64,000 nt of DNA from Flavobacteriales bacterium (GCA_015665275.1 JADFAL010000041.1:1-64000), one strand, 5' to 3'. Counted from the stretch's first letter, positions 52,747 through 62,023 are shown. The notes: a model not told the origin generated them from the sequence alone. A program made the numbers and translations.

Positions 52747-53190
52747 ATGAAATTAGTTTGGATCTTCTTTTGTTACCTTTTGATCTGGGGATGCTCTGAC
52801 TCCCAAGAAAAAGAGGAGAGTGAAACCAAGGAAAACACGAAGGGTGCTCCTCAAACGGAAAAACCGGTCAATCCAGAAGACTTGATAGAGGTTGTTGGCA
52901 ATACGTATAAAGAATACTACGACGCAGCCAAGACCAAAATTAAATTTGAGGGGGAACAAGATGAAAACAAGGAACGCCATGGCAAGTGGGTATACTATTC
53001 CGAAGCCGGAAATGAGATGAACACCTCTCATTACAAACACGGCGTTTTACATGGTTTTATGCAGGTAAGGCGTCCAAATGGTGCTTTCTATTATCACGGT
53101 GACTTCATTGACGGCGAAAGATCCGGCCTTTGGAAGTTTTATGATGAACAAGGGAAGTTCTCTTACGAAAAAAATTACGACGCGAAATAA
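52747..53190 (+). CDS. YwqK/MORN-like repeat lipoprotein
   Basis: 147 residues. Lipoprotein signal with lipobox LIWGC, an acidic linker (KEESETKENTKG), then three antiparallel repeat units of the YwqK/MORN kind (HGKWVYYSEAGNEMNTSHYKHGVLHG; RPNGAFYYHGDFIDGERSGLWKFYDEQG). Such repeats usually mediate protein binding. It lies 2 nt after the prenyl synthase and overlaps the dnaG start by one base. Function unknown. Confidence 0.78.
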   Translation: MKLVWIFFCYLLIWGCSDSQEKEESETKENTKGAPQTEKPVNPEDLIEVVGNTYKEYYDAAKTKIKFEGEQDENKERHGKWVYYSEAGNEMNTSHYKHGVLHGFMQVRRPNGAFYYHGDFIDGERSGLWKFYDEQGKFSYEKNYDAK

Positions 53191-55214
53191 TGGCAATGAT
53201 TCCACCGCATATTGTGGATGATATCATGCAAGCCTCCCGAATTGAGGAGGTTATTGGTGAGTTTGTCAACCTGAAGCGTGCTGGCTCTAACTTGAAAGGA
53301 CTGAGCCCGTTCACCGACGAAAAAACACCTTCGTTTGTCGTTTCTCCTGCCAAACAAATTTTCAAATGCTTCTCAACAGGAAAAGGAGGTACGGTAGTTA
53401 CTTTCCTCATGGAGAAAGAACACTTTTCGTATCCAGAGGCATTGCGCTGGTTGGCGGATAAATACGGCGTACAGATTCCAGAAGACAAGCCGCCTACGCC
53501 GGAAGAATTGGAAGCCATCTCAGAAAGAGAAAGCTTACACATCATCAATGAATTTGCCCAAAAGCATTTTGTTGAAACGATGCACGATACAGATGAAGGG
53601 AAAACCATCGGTCTCTCCTACTTTGTAGAACGTGGCTTCCGTCCAGAGATCATTGAAAAATTTCAACTCGGTTTTTGCTCAAATAAAAGCGACGCCTTTA
53701 CGAAAGCTGCTTTAGATAAAGGTTACAAACAAGAATACCTTGAGAAGGTTGGATTGACCAAAACCAAGGACGAGCGTTCTTTCGACTTCTTCCGAGGGCG
53801 TGTTATGTTCCCTATTCACAGTGTTTCAGGTCGCGTGCTGGGATTCGGTGGGCGAACACTAAAGAACGACAAAAAAGTCGCGAAATACTTCAACTCGCCC
53901 GAAAGTCTGATTTACAATAAAAGTCAGATTCTTTATGGATTGTATTTCGCAAAAGGTGACATTATCAAGTACGATAATTGTTACCTCTGTGAAGGGTATA
54001 CGGATGTAATCAGCATGTACCAGGCGGGAATCCAAAATGTTGTCTCGTCTTCGGGAACCTCATTGACGCGGGAACAAATTCGACTGGTTAAACGCTATAC
54101 AAATAACATCACCATTCTTTACGATGGAGATGCAGCTGGAATTAAGGCCTCCTTCCGAGGAATCGATTTGATTCTAGAGGAAGGATTGAACGTTAAGGTG
54201 GTTTTATTCCCTGATGGAGAAGACCCGGATTCGTTCGCCAAGACCCACAGCACGACTGAAATTGAAGATTACATCAAAAGTCATCAACAAGATTTCATTT
54301 CTTTCAAGGCCGATATTTTATTGGAAAGTGAGGGCGATGACCCTATTCGTAGAGCTCAGTTAATTAAGGATATTGCACACAGTGTCTCCCTTATCCCGGA
54401 TCAAATAACGAGAAATGTATTCATTCCGGAAGTAGCGAAACGCTTCGAGATTAGCGAAGACGTGATTTGGTCAGAGGTGGCTAAAGACCGTCAGGACAAC
54501 CTTGAGAAAACGCAGCAGGAATCCCTTAGAAAGAAACGCAACGAAGCCCGTCAACAGCAGCAACAAACAGAAGCATCAGCCGACGATCCTTACGCTCACG
54601 AACCGAGTCCATTCGAAAGTGAAGCACCGATAAAGGAAGTTGTTGTTGAGGATAAAAAGGATCATTACGAGTACGACCTCATGCGAATATTGGTCAAATA
54701 CGGAACATTGGCCCTCACAATTGAACAACTCAACGAGCATGGCGAATCGGAAAAAGTTGAAACAAGTGTGGCAGAATTTGTTTGCCATGAACTGAATGTC
54801 GACGAATTAACCTTTGATACACCCGTATTCAACCGAATGCATAAAGTAATTGCTGATTCGCTTATTGAAAATGTGTTCTTAAAACCAACGGTTTTCCTTC
54901 GAATGGAAGATCAGGATATTGTGAAATTTGTGACACAAATCGAGTTAGAAGATATTCAACTGAGCCCGAATTGGGAAGTGAAGCACAAGATTTTAACTCC
55001 ATCTGAGAAAGACAAAATCAATATCGCAGCTCCAACGTCTACGTTTACCTTCAAGTTGTCTAAGGTGATGAAGCGCATCAATGAAATTCGAAAAGAACTT
55101 CCTGCGCCAGGACAAGAAGATGAGCAAACAATGGATCTTCTTGCCGAACAGGCTAATTTAGAGCGCGTAAAAATCTTTATCTCCAATCGATTGGATCGCG
55201 TTAATACTCATTGA
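53190..55214 (+). CDS. dnaG: DNA primase with degenerate zinc finger
   Basis: 674-residue DnaG, synthesising RNA primers at the replication fork. The N-terminal CHC2 region is recognisable (NLKGLSPFTDEKTPSFVVSP, IFKCFSTGKGGTVVTFLM), but ligands expected as Cys-His-Cys-Cys read Ser-Thr-Cys-Thr, so zinc binding is probably lost. The catalytic core is intact: the basic region GRVMFPIHSVSGRVLGFGGR and TOPRIM residues in LCEGYTDVI near 267 and YDGDAAGIKA near 316. The C-terminal helicase-binding part is long with a Gln-rich linker. Starts at ATG 53190 overlapping the lipoprotein stop. Confidence 0.94.
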   Translation: MAMIPPHIVDDIMQASRIEEVIGEFVNLKRAGSNLKGLSPFTDEKTPSFVVSPAKQIFKCFSTGKGGTVVTFLMEKEHFSYPEALRWLADKYGVQIPEDKPPTPEELEAISERESLHIINEFAQKHFVETMHDTDEGKTIGLSYFVERGFRPEIIEKFQLGFCSNKSDAFTKAALDKGYKQEYLEKVGLTKTKDERSFDFFRGRVMFPIHSVSGRVLGFGGRTLKNDKKVAKYFNSPESLIYNKSQILYGLYFAKGDIIKYDNCYLCEGYTDVISMYQAGIQNVVSSSGTSLTREQIRLVKRYTNNITILYDGDAAGIKASFRGIDLILEEGLNVKVVLFPDGEDPDSFAKTHSTTEIEDYIKSHQQDFISFKADILLESEGDDPIRRAQLIKDIAHSVSLIPDQITRNVFIPEVAKRFEISEDVIWSEVAKDRQDNLEKTQQESLRKKRNEARQQQQQTEASADDPYAHEPSPFESEAPIKEVVVEDKKDHYEYDLMRILVKYGTLALTIEQLNEHGESEKVETSVAEFVCHELNVDELTFDTPVFNRMHKVIADSLIENVFLKPTVFLRMEDQDIVKFVTQIELEDIQLSPNWEVKHKILTPSEKDKINIAAPTSTFTFKLSKVMKRINEIRKELPAPGQEDEQTMDLLAEQANLERVKIFISNRLDRVNTH

Positions 55215-55990
55215 TTGTGAATCGTTTTACCCGACACACACCGTTAATTCTTTTACTTTTTGTGATGCTATTCGCTGGAGCTTGCACGATTCAGAAGCGA
55301 GTGCATCGAAAGGGATGGTTTGTGTACTGGAATCATGATAAAAAAGTAAGTGAGAGCACGTGTGAGAACAAAAGCAAGAGTGCAATTGTAAATTCGGATG
55401 AAACTGACAATGTAAATAACCACGATGCCCATCTTGTCTCTGAAAGCACAACACGCGTAGTAACGAATGCAAGCGTATCGGAATTGGAAGTTAAGGACAA
55501 AAGAACATCCGAAAGGGAGTTCAAAGATTTAGCACAAGACCACCTAGGACAAAAAGAATTACTTGAGAAAAGAGAGACCGCAGTCGTTTCCAGCACCGAA
55601 AGTAGTTCCTCTCACAAAAAAAATCAGAATCAATCAAATTCCCCCACTCGGATTCCTTTACTAGCTTGGGCCTTGTTATTTTTAGGCTGCATACTCATTG
55701 CACTTGCTATTGTTTTAGGACTTATCTATCTGGCCGTAAACGGAGCATTGATTGGCGCTCCCTTATACATGGGAGTTCTGTTATTAGCTGGTGTCATATT
55801 CCTTGTCTTGGCAACTCGAACTGCGCTAGCCCCTTTGAATTCTCAACCTCCACCTGACCCTCGTACTGAAACGGAAGAACCAAAAAGAGAAAAGAAAGAG
55901 CGTGAACCGCTAAAAGAGAATGATAAAATATTCCTGGGTGTAATTGCAGGATTAATTCTCATTATTGCCATTTCTCTGCTTTCGTACTAA
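55211..55990 (+). CDS. KRVHRKGW-motif lipoprotein, copy 1
   Basis: About 259 residues. A lipoprotein signal ends in LFAGAC, followed at once by TIQKRVHRKGWFVYWNHDKK. A long charged, probably disordered region (about 50-140) leads to hydrophobic helices at about 150-205 and a final C-terminal helix (IFLGVIAGLILIIAISLLSY). No ATG is near: start is TTG at 55211, overlapping the dnaG stop (TTGA), or GTG at 55217. The downstream gene is a paralogue. I recognise the KR-x5-KG-type motif from unstudied Bacteroidota lipoproteins; function unknown. Confidence 0.7.
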   Translation: MIVNRFTRHTPLILLLFVMLFAGACTIQKRVHRKGWFVYWNHDKKVSESTCENKSKSAIVNSDETDNVNNHDAHLVSESTTRVVTNASVSELEVKDKRTSEREFKDLAQDHLGQKELLEKRETAVVSSTESSSSHKKNQNQSNSPTRIPLLAWALLFLGCILIALAIVLGLIYLAVNGALIGAPLYMGVLLLAGVIFLVLATRTALAPLNSQPPPDPRTETEEPKREKKEREPLKENDKIFLGVIAGLILIIAISLLSY

Positions 55991-56167
55991 CAGAAATGCA
56001 CTCGTTCGAAATAGTACCTATCCATTTCATGCTTACCAATTACGCCATTGTTATGGCCGATCTATTCGTTGCTATGCATTTACCTATTCTGATAATTACC
56101 TTATTTTTTCTCCGGTAACCTACTGAACAATTCATATCTTCACCACGAACGTAACAAACACTCAATT

Positions 56168-57082
56168 TTGAAATCTAGGTCCACCACTCTCTTCATTTTC
56201 AGTCTTTTCTTACTCTTTTCAATTGCGATGAATTCCTGTACGGTAACAAAGCGCGTACATCGTAAAGGATGGCATATCAGCTGGCACAAGAACCATCGAT
56301 CGGACAATTCCCAAAACAATGAGACGGTTGAGCACGGCGGCGCCGATACAATGAAAGCAGAACGCGGAGGTAAAAAGGTTGTGGACAAATCCAATGTGGC
56401 GGAAAAGAAAAAATCTGAAGAAGCGAAGAGTGAATATAAGGCCGAAAACTTTTCAAAGCAAGATCCCTCCACAGATTCCATGGAGCCTACTTCAAGCCCT
56501 GAAACGAAGAACGATGCTCCCGAGGACGAACTTCCAAACTCGGAATCGAACGAAAGTCAGGAGTTAAATGAAATCCCGTTGGGTGGGGCCTATATCTTTC
56601 TTGGATTATTCATTGCTTTAGGAGTTGGTATTGCTGCATTCGGCGCATTTGAATTTGCTCTCGGTGCCCTGCTTATCGCTATTGCCGCAGCAATAATAAT
56701 TGTACACGTCATTGGAATTAAAAATGGAAAAAATAAGTCTCACATTCGTCCAAGCGGATTCTACAACTCCATTTTATTTGTAGTGTTGTGTTCTGTTCTT
56801 TTGGCCTACCTTATTATTTATGGGGGGCTAGGCGAACTTATCGGGATAATTGTTGCCGTTTTTCTTGTCGCTCTCATTGCAATGTTACTATTCTTAGTGA
56901 ATCAAACCAAAGATTTGCATCACGAAGCAGTACAAAAGAAAAAAGCGGAGAAAGAAGCTGCTAAAAAACAAAAGAGCGAAGAAGCTATAGAGAAAGTGAA
57001 GAAAAAAAATCGCATCGCCGGATTAATTGTTGGAGGTCTTGCAGTTGCCCTTTTCCTAACAATTGCTTTGCTCAGTAACTAA
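56168..57082 (+). CDS. KRVHRKGW-motif lipoprotein, copy 2
   Basis: 304 residues, paralogous to the preceding gene. Start is a TTG (MKSRSTTLFIFSLFLLFSIAMNSC); the next ATG would remove the lipoprotein signal. After the lipidated Cys comes TVTKRVHRKGWHISWHKNH, nearly the same as in copy 1. A disordered Lys/Glu/Ser-rich linker, four or so hydrophobic helices from about 135 to 255, a coiled Lys/Glu stretch (VQKKKAEKEAAKKQKSEEA) and a final helix follow. It converges with pdxJ, 2 nt apart. Function unknown. Confidence 0.7.
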   Translation: MKSRSTTLFIFSLFLLFSIAMNSCTVTKRVHRKGWHISWHKNHRSDNSQNNETVEHGGADTMKAERGGKKVVDKSNVAEKKKSEEAKSEYKAENFSKQDPSTDSMEPTSSPETKNDAPEDELPNSESNESQELNEIPLGGAYIFLGLFIALGVGIAAFGAFEFALGALLIAIAAAIIIVHVIGIKNGKNKSHIRPSGFYNSILFVVLCSVLLAYLIIYGGLGELIGIIVAVFLVALIAMLLFLVNQTKDLHHEAVQKKKAEKEAAKKQKSEEAIEKVKKKNRIAGLIVGGLAVALFLTIALLSN

Positions 57083-57084
57083 GG

Positions 57085-57801
57085 CTATTTCAAGAGACGT
57101 TTGTACATTTGAACGGTATTCTCTAATCCGAAATACAAAGCATCCGCAATCAAGGCATGCCCAATGGACACTTCCAATAATTCCGGGATATGTTCTTTGA
57201 AGAAACGAAGGTTATCCAGATTCAAATCGTGACCTGCATTGAGTTCCAATCCTAATTCAACAGCAAGATTCGCCGCTTCGACATACTCCTTAATTGCTGC
57301 TTCGGGATCCTTTGCGTAATCATCAGCAAAAGGACCAGTGTACAACTCAATTCGATCTACGCCACATTTCGCCGCGTATTCAATGTTCTGTAAATCGGTA
57401 TCTACGAAAATGGAAGAACGAACTCCTTGCTCTCTGAATTGCTGCGCCAAATCTGTTAATAAAGCTACATTCGTTTTGGTATCCCAACCAGCGTTTGATG
57501 TCAAAACATGTGGTGGATCGGGTACCAATGTTGCCTGCGCAGGTTTCGTTTCTGAGATCAGTTTCAAATAACGTGTGTCAGGATACCCTTCGATATTGAA
57601 TTCCGTGCTTACTTTTTCAGACAAATTATAAACGTCTTGAGTAGTAATATGGCGTTCATCAGGACGCGGATGCACAGTAATCCCATCTGCCCCAAATCGT
57701 TCGCAATCCAACGCAACTTGTACTACGCTAGGAACGTCTCCTCCGCGAGCATTTCTTAAGGTTGCTATTTTGTTCACATTAACGCTCAACTTGGTTTCCA
57801 T
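57085..57801 (-). CDS. pdxJ: Pyridoxine 5'-phosphate synthase
   Basis: 238-residue TIM-barrel enzyme closing the pyridoxine ring from 1-deoxyxylulose 5-phosphate and 3-amino-2-oxopropyl phosphate (DXP-dependent vitamin B6 route). Blocks: [52 protein letters not shown] and [14 protein letters not shown]. Normal length. Divergent from the CBS-domain gene. Confidence 0.95.
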   Translation of the reverse strand: METKLSVNVNKIATLRNARGGDVPSVVQVALDCERFGADGITVHPRPDERHITTQDVYNLSEKVSTEFNIEGYPDTRYLKLISETKPAQATLVPDPPHVLTSNAGWDTKTNVALLTDLAQQFREQGVRSSIFVDTDLQNIEYAAKCGVDRIELYTGPFADDYAKDPEAAIKEYVEAANLAVELGLELNAGHDLNLDNLRFFKEHIPELLEVSIGHALIADALYFGLENTVQMYKRLLK

Positions 57802-57820
57802 AGGCCTATTTTTGTCCCTG

Positions 57821-57828
57821 CAAAAGTA
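57821..57828 (-). promoter_or_regulatory. -7 box (TACTTTTG) of pdxJ
   Basis: Exact TAnnTTTG match on the minus strand, 19 nt before the pdxJ ATG. No -33 TTG at usual spacing. Confidence 0.55.
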
Positions 57829-57866
57829 CGAACAAACTCAGGATTTGTAGTACATTAGCGTTAACA

Positions 57867-58529
57867 ATGAGAGCAAAGGATTTAATCACGGAAGAAATTC
57901 CACCGTTGACACATTTGGATACGGGAGAACGCGCTTTGAACTGGATGGACGAGTTCAAGGTAACCCATTTGGCCGTTATGAAAAATGGCAATTTTGTAGG
58001 GGTTGTTTCGGAAACAGATATTTTGGACAAAATGGAAATGGATCAAACACTTGACGTGCTGTTCCAACACCTACCAAGACCTTATGCCTTTGCTGGAGAT
58101 CACATCTATCAGGTACTTGCTAAAATCGCCGAGTTCAAATTGAGTTTGATCCCCATTCTTGATGAAAAAGAAGAATACCTCGGATGTACAAGTGTTCATC
58201 ACTTGCTTACTTTGATTGCCAATACTGGAAGTATTAAAGAATCTGGTGGTATATTGGTTCTGGAAATAGCCCACAACGATTACTCAATGGCCCAGATTGC
58301 ACAGATTGTTGAAAGCAACGACGCAAAGATTTTGAGCTCCTACATCATGTCTTCTCCAGACTCAACCAATGTAGAAGTAACATTGAAATTGAATCAGCTT
58401 GAGTTGGATCGCATCATACGTACTTTTGAGCGTTACGACTATATCATTAAGGCATCTTACCAAAAAAGTGCATTTGAAGACGACTTCAAATTCCGTTACG
58501 ACGCGTTGATGAATTACCTCAATCTTTAA
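57867..58529 (+). CDS. CBS-pair protein with ACT-like C terminus
   Basis: 220 residues. Two CBS repeats (about 5-60 and 70-125; VTHLAVMKNGNFVGVVSETDIL, LIPILDEKEEYLGCTSV) form an adenosyl-nucleotide-binding module. The C-terminal 75 residues (GGILVLEIAHNDYSMAQIAQIVE) look like an ACT-like ligand-binding fold, the arrangement seen in AcuB-like proteins. A cytoplasmic energy or metabolite sensor is likely. nadK follows after 3 nt, so it may monitor the same nucleotide pool. Confidence 0.82.
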   Translation: MRAKDLITEEIPPLTHLDTGERALNWMDEFKVTHLAVMKNGNFVGVVSETDILDKMEMDQTLDVLFQHLPRPYAFAGDHIYQVLAKIAEFKLSLIPILDEKEEYLGCTSVHHLLTLIANTGSIKESGGILVLEIAHNDYSMAQIAQIVESNDAKILSSYIMSSPDSTNVEVTLKLNQLELDRIIRTFERYDYIIKASYQKSAFEDDFKFRYDALMNYLNL

Positions 58530-58532
58530 CTC

Positions 58533-59411
58533 ATGAAGGTTGCAATCTACGGTAGAAAAGTCAACAAGGTCAATCTCGATTTTTATATCGAGTTTTTGGG
58601 AATCCTAAAGGATTTTGGCTGGAGGCCCGTTTTCGAGGCAAAACTTAAAGAACATTTGGTGAAGAAAATTGGATTGGATGAAAATTCCGAACAATTCTCT
58701 ACTTATAAAGATTTTAAATCCGGAATTGACCTCAGCTTCAGTATTGGAGGCGACGGAACCTTTATGCAAAATGTGAAATTCATTCGCGATTCAGGTGTAC
58801 CCGCTTTGGGTATTAACACCGGTAGATTGGGTTTCTTGGCAAACGTTTCAAGATCCTATTTACAAGAAGCCATGGACATGGTGCACCAAAATAAGTTTGT
58901 GCATCAAGAGCGATCTTTACTTCGCGTTGAAACGGAAGCAATTGATCTTGGCGAGAACAATATGGCACTGAACGAAATAACGCTTCAGAAAAAAGATACT
59001 TCATCCATGATTACGGTTCACGTATCCTTGGATGACAAATACCTGAACTCCTACTGGGCCGATGGATTGATCCTGAGTACACCAACGGGGTCAACGGCAT
59101 ACAATCTAAGTTGTGGCGGTCCAATTGTTACACCAGGATGTCAAGTACACATCTTAACGCCAATTGCTCCGCATAATCTTACCGTACGTCCAATGGTAGT
59201 TCCCGATCACATGCCCATTAAGTTGAGTATGGAAAGTCGGAATCGATCGAACCTTGTAAGTTTGGACGGAACTTCCTATTCTATTAAAAACGGCGAAGAA
59301 ATTAATGTTTATAAAAGCGATTACATGATTAATGTGATCAAATTTGAGGATAATAACTTCCTCGATACTATTCGAAATAAGATGTCTTGGGGAGTCGATC
59401 AACGCAATTAA
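58533..59411 (+). CDS. nadK: NAD kinase
   Basis: 292-residue kinase phosphorylating NAD to NADP. The GGDGT catalytic motif is in SIGGDGTFMQNVKF near residue 73, followed by GINTGRLGFLANV near 95 and the family block STPTGSTAYNLSCGGPIV near 190. Cytoplasmic, 3 nt after the CBS gene. Confidence 0.96.
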   Translation: MKVAIYGRKVNKVNLDFYIEFLGILKDFGWRPVFEAKLKEHLVKKIGLDENSEQFSTYKDFKSGIDLSFSIGGDGTFMQNVKFIRDSGVPALGINTGRLGFLANVSRSYLQEAMDMVHQNKFVHQERSLLRVETEAIDLGENNMALNEITLQKKDTSSMITVHVSLDDKYLNSYWADGLILSTPTGSTAYNLSCGGPIVTPGCQVHILTPIAPHNLTVRPMVVPDHMPIKLSMESRNRSNLVSLDGTSYSIKNGEEINVYKSDYMINVIKFEDNNFLDTIRNKMSWGVDQRN

Positions 59412-59483
59412 CGTTAAACCTCGGCAAGACTTTTGTATAATCCAATAGAGCCTATTATTTTTATTGATTCAAAATTGAAAATC

Positions 59484-60662
59484 ATGAACAAACTCTTAAT
59501 CATATTTCTCTCCTTATTCGTTTCAGGGTCGATCTTCGCACAAGAAGAACCTATGGGAACAAAAGATTTGGCAATGGCGCCAGGTATGTATGCTGTATTT
59601 GAAACTCCGAAGGGAAAAATTATCTGCCAACTAGAATTTGAAAAAACCCCTTTGACCGTTGCCAATTTTGTTGGTTTGATTGAAGGAAATTTTGAAGGCG
59701 CTGGAAAAACCTTCACTGAACCTTATTACGACGGAATCAAATTTCACCGCGTGATCAATGATTTCATGATCCAAGGTGGAGACCCAACCGGAACAGGTCG
59801 TGGTGGCCCGGGATATCGTTTTCCAGATGAATTTGTAGCAGACTTGAAACACTCCGGTGCAGGAATCCTTTCCATGGCGAACAGTGGAAAGAACACCAAT
59901 GGAAGCCAGTTCTTCATTACGCACAAAGCAACACCATGGCTAGACGGAAAACATACGGTTTTTGGACACGTTGTTCAAGGTATAGAGGTAGTTAACGCAA
60001 TCGAGCAAAACGATACTATGGATAAAGTATCTGTGCTTCGAGTTGGAGCAAAGGCACAAGCATTCAACGCTTCTGAGACTTTCCAGACCATATACGCTCC
60101 TTTCTATGAAGAGTTCGTGGTATGGCCAGCATATGTAGATTCTGTATCGAAAATGTCTGTTGCAGATTTCAACGCTGGATTCTACGAGTCAATCAAGGCC
60201 TCTTTACCAAAGAAACAGGCTAAGAAGTTGAAACAAACAGAATCTGGTTTGGTATACCTATTGAACAAGCGCGGAAAGAAGAAGTTGATGGTAACACCAG
60301 GTGATACTTTAGACGTTCACACTGAAGGATTGCACCGCAACACTGAGAAACCATTCTTCAATACTAGAGATGAAGGAGCAGAATCTATGAAATTCCAGTT
60401 CCAGAATCCAAGCCGCAGAATGGTAAACGGATTCGAAGAAGCATTGCAATTAATGGGGCCTAGTGGTTCTGGTACGTTCTATTTGCCGTATCACCTTGCG
60501 TATGGTGTTGGTGGAAACCCTGGAGCTAAGATTAAGCCGTACGAAGACGTGATCTTCAAAGTAGAAGTGTTGTCAGTAAAGAAAGGTGAGTTGGCGGAAG
60601 AAAGCCATGATCATAATGATCATGATGGACACGATCACAGCCATGACGGACACAAGCATTAA
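59484..60662 (+). CDS. Dual-family immunophilin: cyclophilin-FKBP fusion with His-rich tail
   Basis: 392 residues. Signal peptide ([17 protein letters not shown]), cyclophilin domain (about 35-195) with catalytic [19 protein letters not shown] and [19 protein letters not shown], a helical linker, then an FKBP-type domain (about 250-370; [43 protein letters not shown]). The tail [18 protein letters not shown] may bind metals. Both prolyl isomerase families in one protein is the CFBP-type order. The FKBP consensus VHY-x-G is changed (VHTEG), so its activity is less certain. Likely an exported folding factor. The ATG at 59484 is preferred to the track start. Confidence 0.9.
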   Translation: MNKLLIIFLSLFVSGSIFAQEEPMGTKDLAMAPGMYAVFETPKGKIICQLEFEKTPLTVANFVGLIEGNFEGAGKTFTEPYYDGIKFHRVINDFMIQGGDPTGTGRGGPGYRFPDEFVADLKHSGAGILSMANSGKNTNGSQFFITHKATPWLDGKHTVFGHVVQGIEVVNAIEQNDTMDKVSVLRVGAKAQAFNASETFQTIYAPFYEEFVVWPAYVDSVSKMSVADFNAGFYESIKASLPKKQAKKLKQTESGLVYLLNKRGKKKLMVTPGDTLDVHTEGLHRNTEKPFFNTRDEGAESMKFQFQNPSRRMVNGFEEALQLMGPSGSGTFYLPYHLAYGVGGNPGAKIKPYEDVIFKVEVLSVKKGELAEESHDHNDHDGHDHSHDGHKH

Positions 60663-60686
60663 GTCGTTCGAAAGAAATTAAATACG

Positions 60687-60719
60687 AGCTGTCTTCCAAT
60701 CGGGAGGCAGCTTTTTTTG
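60687..60719 (+). terminator. Intrinsic terminator after the immunophilin gene
   Basis: Stem AGCTGTCTTCC/GGGAGGCAGCT (with G-T pairs) and a short AATC loop, followed by a run of seven T. It lies 24 nt after the stop codon. Confidence 0.85.
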
Positions 60720-61037
60720 TGGAAATGTTTTAAGATCGGAGCTGAACGTTTTCGAAGAGGTAGGAGAAGTGGGAGAAGTGGGAGAAGTAGGGTAAAGAGA
60801 TGTGCTTGCAGTTTATAACAAGCTGAGGAGCCATGATTGGAGTAGGCTAATTATATAAGATAGCCAAAAATTTTAGCAATTACTAGATTTTTACAATTTG
60901 CTAATTCGCGAAATGTCGAATTTGAGCAGCAAGTGCGCAATAACAGCGCAAAAAACACATTTACCCCCATCAACTGAAAGAGTACTTGAAAAAAAAGTTT
61001 ACTTGAAAGGCAATTCGAGGCTCTCAGCTAAATTCCA
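60720..61037. other. Gene-free stretch with a 9-bp tandem repeat
   Basis: About 320 nt between the immunophilin terminator and the end of the PorG-like gene. No ORF, tRNA-like fold or promoter consensus was found. It holds three tandem copies of GGAGAAGT(G/A)G at 60761-60792 and a direct repeat ACTTGAAA near 60985-61006. Confidence 0.6.
60761..60792. repeat. 9-bp tandem repeat (GGAGAAGTG) x3
   Basis: Three near-identical 9-bp units in the intergenic stretch, purine-rich on the plus strand. No coding role is apparent. Confidence 0.7.
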
Positions 61038-61880
61038 TTAATAACGATACTGACACTTGCTTGGTCTTCCCAAACGGAACGTCAACATGGCTCCTGAGAA
61101 TACGTACCAGTCGTTGGTCGAAGCATCTCCTCTGCGTCCAAATCGCTCATTGTTCAGCGTCCGATTAGACATCGTTGCTGCCAAAGGTCCATTTTCCGCT
61201 GCCAAGAGATCAGGATCCACATACGAATCAGAACCGATATCATCGATGTAATCCGTAAATGTTTTGCGTAGACCAACTTCAAAATTCAAACTCGCCGATT
61301 CACCAATAGAAAGTTTGACTCCCACTCCCAGTGGAACTACCAATTGCGTTAAACTGTATGGATTTCGATCAGATAAAGACGTTCCTTGCCCCTCTGTACC
61401 CAGCGGCTGCAATTCCACCTCGTTTCCGTTGTCTCCAATCGCCTTTGGATTCATCCGAAACAACCCAATTTCAGCTACCATATAGGCAGTCCCTTTATAG
61501 CGGTCGTTTCCAATCTGAAATGGGAAATAGTTAAACTCAATTCCACCGGCAAGCTCCCAAATAGTGGTATTAAAACTTAAATTTCGCTGTGTTTGTTGCT
61601 CCAAGTTGGAATCGCTGTCTTCCCCACTCAACTTTCCATAAAGAAAATTTGCACGAATTGCTGCTCGAGGATGCAGGTTAAAACGGTAGACCAATCCTCC
61701 CGCTAAATGCGTATTACGATAAGGTATGAAACGGTTGACATCTCCCAGATAGTATGTCCCGCCTACCATCAAACCAAGCTCAGATCGCGATGCATTTGTT
61801 GCATACTGCGCCTTTGCTGGTGCTACCATTCCCAGAAAAAAACATGCGATTAACGCTGCAAGTCTTGTTTTCATTGCCAT
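61038..61880 (-). CDS. PorG-like (DUF6089) outer-membrane beta-barrel protein
   Basis: 280 residues. Signal peptide (TRLAALIACFFLGMVAPAKAQ), then a predicted beta-barrel of alternating strands: SELGLMVGGTYYLGDVNRF, RFNLHPRAAIRANFLYGKLSGEDSDS, NLSFNTTIWELAGGIEFNYFPFQ and a terminal MLTFRLG. These fit the DUF6089/PorG family, some of whose members are linked to type IX secretion. The track ORF is 24 codons longer, but a TATCTTTG promoter box lies just upstream of the ATG at 61880 and inside the longer ORF, so I use 61880. Exact role unproven. Confidence 0.82.
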   Translation of the reverse strand: MAMKTRLAALIACFFLGMVAPAKAQYATNASRSELGLMVGGTYYLGDVNRFIPYRNTHLAGGLVYRFNLHPRAAIRANFLYGKLSGEDSDSNLEQQTQRNLSFNTTIWELAGGIEFNYFPFQIGNDRYKGTAYMVAEIGLFRMNPKAIGDNGNEVELQPLGTEGQGTSLSDRNPYSLTQLVVPLGVGVKLSIGESASLNFEVGLRKTFTDYIDDIGSDSYVDPDLLAAENGPLAATMSNRTLNNERFGRRGDASTNDWYVFSGAMLTFRLGRPSKCQYRY

Positions 61881-61887
61881 AGGAACG

Positions 61888-61895
61888 CAAAGATA
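61888..61895 (-). promoter_or_regulatory. -7 box (TATCTTTG) of the PorG-like gene
   Basis: Exact TAnnTTTG match on the minus strand, 7 nt before the ATG at 61880. It overlaps the N-terminal extension of the track ORF and therefore decides the start. Confidence 0.65.
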
Positions 61896-61974
61896 ATAGG
61901 AAAATTGTTTGGTTTGAAAGATTTCCTCGGTCATTAGTTTTAATAATTTCATTTTAGTTTAATTATTTAACTTT

Positions 61975-62004
61975 TTGTTATTTATTGAAATTAATATACA
62001 TTTG
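61975..62004 (+). promoter_or_regulatory. lysA promoter (TTG - 19 nt - TACATTTG)
   Basis: A -33 TTG at 61975-61977 and an exact -7 box at 61997-62004, 19 nt before the ATG at 62024, with very AT-rich surroundings. Confidence 0.75.
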
Positions 62005-62023
62005 TCCTCCAATTTAAAATGTT

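Noticed and set aside
56140-56481. 113-residue minus-strand ORF opposite the second KRVHRKGW lipoprotein
   Set aside because: Antisense frame made possible by low-complexity Lys/Glu codons; no independent evidence.
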